Shown: positions 6,471 through 8,120 of the stretch, piece by piece
How positions within the stretch are numbered: the first letter of the stretch is position 1
How the letters are laid out: each line of letters opens with the position of its first letter
Source: an uncultured Collinsella sp.
GTDB lineage: Bacteria; Actinomycetota; Coriobacteriia; Coriobacteriales; Coriobacteriaceae
Length of the DNA: 8,120 bases
Assembly (NCBI GenBank): GCA_900540095.1
Contig: UQEO01000087.1
Span: forward strand, 1 to 8,120
Direction of reading: 5' to 3'
Program-made: the position numbers and the translations under genes
The notes under the pieces: model-generated
What the model was told of the DNA's origin: nothing
Seen by the model: only the letters and a program-made list of their open reading frames with translations
Databases searched by the model: none

Positions 6471-8088
6471 CTATCCGCACACACCGCATTTTGCACAGGC
6501 CGAAAGTGCGGCCGGAGCCTGCGCGATGCCGCCCTTTGCCGTCTCGCGCAGCGTGGCCGGCAACGCGTGACCCACCGAGAGCATGACATGTGCCATCTGG
6601 TCAAACGGCACCAGGCTCTTAATGCCTGCGAGGGCGAGTTGTGCCGAGCTAAAGGCCGCTGCCACGCCGATGGCGTTGCGGTTTTGGCAGGGCACCTCCA
6701 CGAGGCCACCGACGGGGTCACAAACGAGGCCCAGTAGGTTACTCAGCGCGATGGAACTGGCGTCAAGCGCCTGCTCGGGCGTGCCGCCGAGCATCTGCAC
6801 CAGCGCGGCGGCTGCCATGGCGGCGGCGCTTCCGACCTCGGCTTGGCAGCCGCCCTCGGCGCCGGCAACGCAGGCGCTTGTGGTGAGGTTGAGGCCGATG
6901 GCGGCTGCGCAGTAGAGCGCGTCCATGACTTGCTCGTCGTCGAGCTGAAGGTGATCGGCGAGCGCCAGCACGCAGCCGGGCACAACACCCGCGGATCCTG
7001 CCGTCGGAGCTGCGACGATCACACCCATCGTGGCGGAGCGCTCGAGCACGGCCATCGCGCGGGCCACGGCGTCGGTCTGGACGACGCCCATCAGGCTTGC
7101 ACTCAAATCGTTGCGGCTGCGTTCGGGTGGTGGCATCGACGAGTTTGGCCTCGCCGCCGATTAGCCCACCGAGCGAGCGCTGCGGATTGGCGAGGGGGGC
7201 CGTGGTCTCCTCGCGCATGACGTCGAGCACGCGGCGCATGGCGGCGACGGCGTGGGCCTCGCCGGTCAGACGCGCCTCGCGCACGGCCATGACGGCGCCG
7301 ATGCTGAGCCCCAGTTCCTCGCACGCATCGAGCAGCTGCTCGCCGTCGTCGAAGATTTCCTTGGCCGAGACGCCGGGGGAGAGCGACGAGGCAGAACCGG
7401 GGAGCTCGATAAACGTTGCGTAATCGACATTGTCGAGCTTGCGCAGCATGGGGACGACGGTGTCGTCGGGCGTGCCGTCGGTCTCAAATACGGAGTAGGC
7501 CTGGCCGCCCACTTCGGTGCGGTAGGTGCGGCAGAAGGCGATGTTCACGTGGGCGTAGGCGAGCAGGTTGGTGAGCGCGGCGAGCACGCCGGGAACGTCC
7601 TTGTGCGCCACGAAGAGCGTGGAATACATACCCGAGATGTCGACGCCGACGCCGTTAATGCGGCTGATGCGCATTTTGCCACCGCCCAGGCTCTCGCCGC
7701 GAACCTGTGCCGTGGCGCCCGTGTCGTCGACCATGTCGATGTCGACGGTGTTGGGGTGGATGGAGGCGTCGTCGCCCTTGATGTCAAAGTGATATTCGAG
7801 GCCCTGCTCGCGTGCGAGGTCGAAGGCCTGCTTGATGTTCTCGTCGTCGGTGTCGAGGCCCAGGATGCCTGCGACGAGCGCGCGGTCGGTGCCGTGGCCG
7901 CGGTAGGTGTGGGCGAAGGAGTTCCACAGACCAAAGGTGACTTTGGTGATGCGGCCTTCCAGCAGGCTGGCAGCAACTTGAGCGCAGCGCAGGGCGCCGG
8001 CGGTGTGCGATGAGCTGGGGCCGACCATGACGGGCCCCAAGATCTCGAATGCAGAGGTCGTAGCTAGTGTTTGCGGCTTGCCTGCCAT
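6471..8088 (-). pseudogene. sdaA: L-serine dehydratase (single-chain, Fe-S type), disrupted by a frameshift
   Basis: The intact family converts L-serine to pyruvate and ammonia with an oxygen-sensitive [4Fe-4S] cluster. The first part runs from the ATG at 8088, with AGGAG 5 nt upstream. It contains the beta-domain motif GPSSSHTAG (23-31), an ACT-like region (TLFVAHKDVPGVLAAL to VGGQAYSVFETDG, about 157-205) and the start of the alpha domain up to GGLIGGEAKLVDATTRTQ (residue 324). The protein then continues in another minus-strand frame from RNDLSASLMGVVQTDAVARA to the TAG at 6471. That part holds APTAGSAGVVPG, GGCQAEVG, LVCDPVGGLVEVPCQNRN and a tail ending CAKCGVCG. Removing one base near 7116 gives a single 538-residue protein. 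The three likely cluster cysteines are spaced 42 and 11 apart, as I recall for Legionella L-serine dehydratase. Without correction, the first frame runs on to 6763 as an Arg-rich tail lacking all cluster ligands. Sequencing error and true inactivation are both possible. Confidence 0.85.
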
Positions 8089-8120
8089 ATGCGCTCCTGT
8101 TCTATCCCGTCGTCCCGAGG

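Noticed and set aside
7105..7136. Programmed ribosomal frameshift in the serine dehydratase
   Set aside because: There is no slippery heptamer, downstream structure or internal Shine-Dalgarno that stands out, and I know of no frameshifting in this family. An indel or base-call error is simpler.
7252..8013. A 253-codon plus-strand open frame opposite the serine dehydratase
   Set aside because: It is the antisense shadow of a clear serine dehydratase sequence, with a repetitive Val/Gly/Ala/Asp composition.
8089..8120. Promoter for the serine dehydratase gene
   Set aside because: Only 32 bp upstream of the start are in the window. They contain the ribosome binding site, but no -10/-35 pair can be judged.

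Overview
The window reads as chromosomal DNA from a GC-rich anaerobe with a Gram-positive style envelope. A Collinsella-like member of the Coriobacteriia is my best guess. This rests on a fused Fe-S type L-serine dehydratase, a precorrin-6A reductase in a tightly packed pathway, a membrane-anchored L,D-transpeptidase, and a MacB/Ykn-type ABC exporter split into three separate genes. The assignment is inference from gene content and style, not a database match.

Layout. The plus strand carries the last 18 codons of an unidentified gene, overlapped by 4 nt by cobK/cbiJ (53-826). A gene-free stretch of about 210 bp follows. It holds a 22-nt palindrome, what looks like a decayed fragment of an IS21-type transposase (IstA), and a 69-bp inverted-repeat element with 23-nt arms. 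Everything from 1038 to the right edge lies on the minus strand. In transcription order (right to left) it holds a frameshifted L-serine dehydratase, a strong hairpin terminator, an L,D-transpeptidase with its own candidate promoter, a structured spacer with a second candidate promoter, and the exporter operon: membrane-fusion protein, ATPase, permease. The exporter genes overlap by 1 nt and 4 nt, so they are probably translationally coupled. The cobK side and the exporter side converge on the remnant/repeat region.

How the genes work together. The three exporter proteins form one complex: the ATPase drives the MacB-type permease, and the anchored membrane-fusion protein works on the outer face. 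The cargo cannot be read from the sequence. The L,D-transpeptidase next door is an envelope cross-linking enzyme, but its own promoter and the structured spacer argue against simple co-transcription. CobK belongs to corrin-ring synthesis and the serine dehydratase to amino-acid catabolism; neither has an evident link to the envelope genes.

I see no strong candidate for a wholly new multi-gene system. The points most worth following are the frameshift in the serine dehydratase, the palindromic element beside the transposase relic, and the nested inverted repeat that overlaps the exporter promoter.
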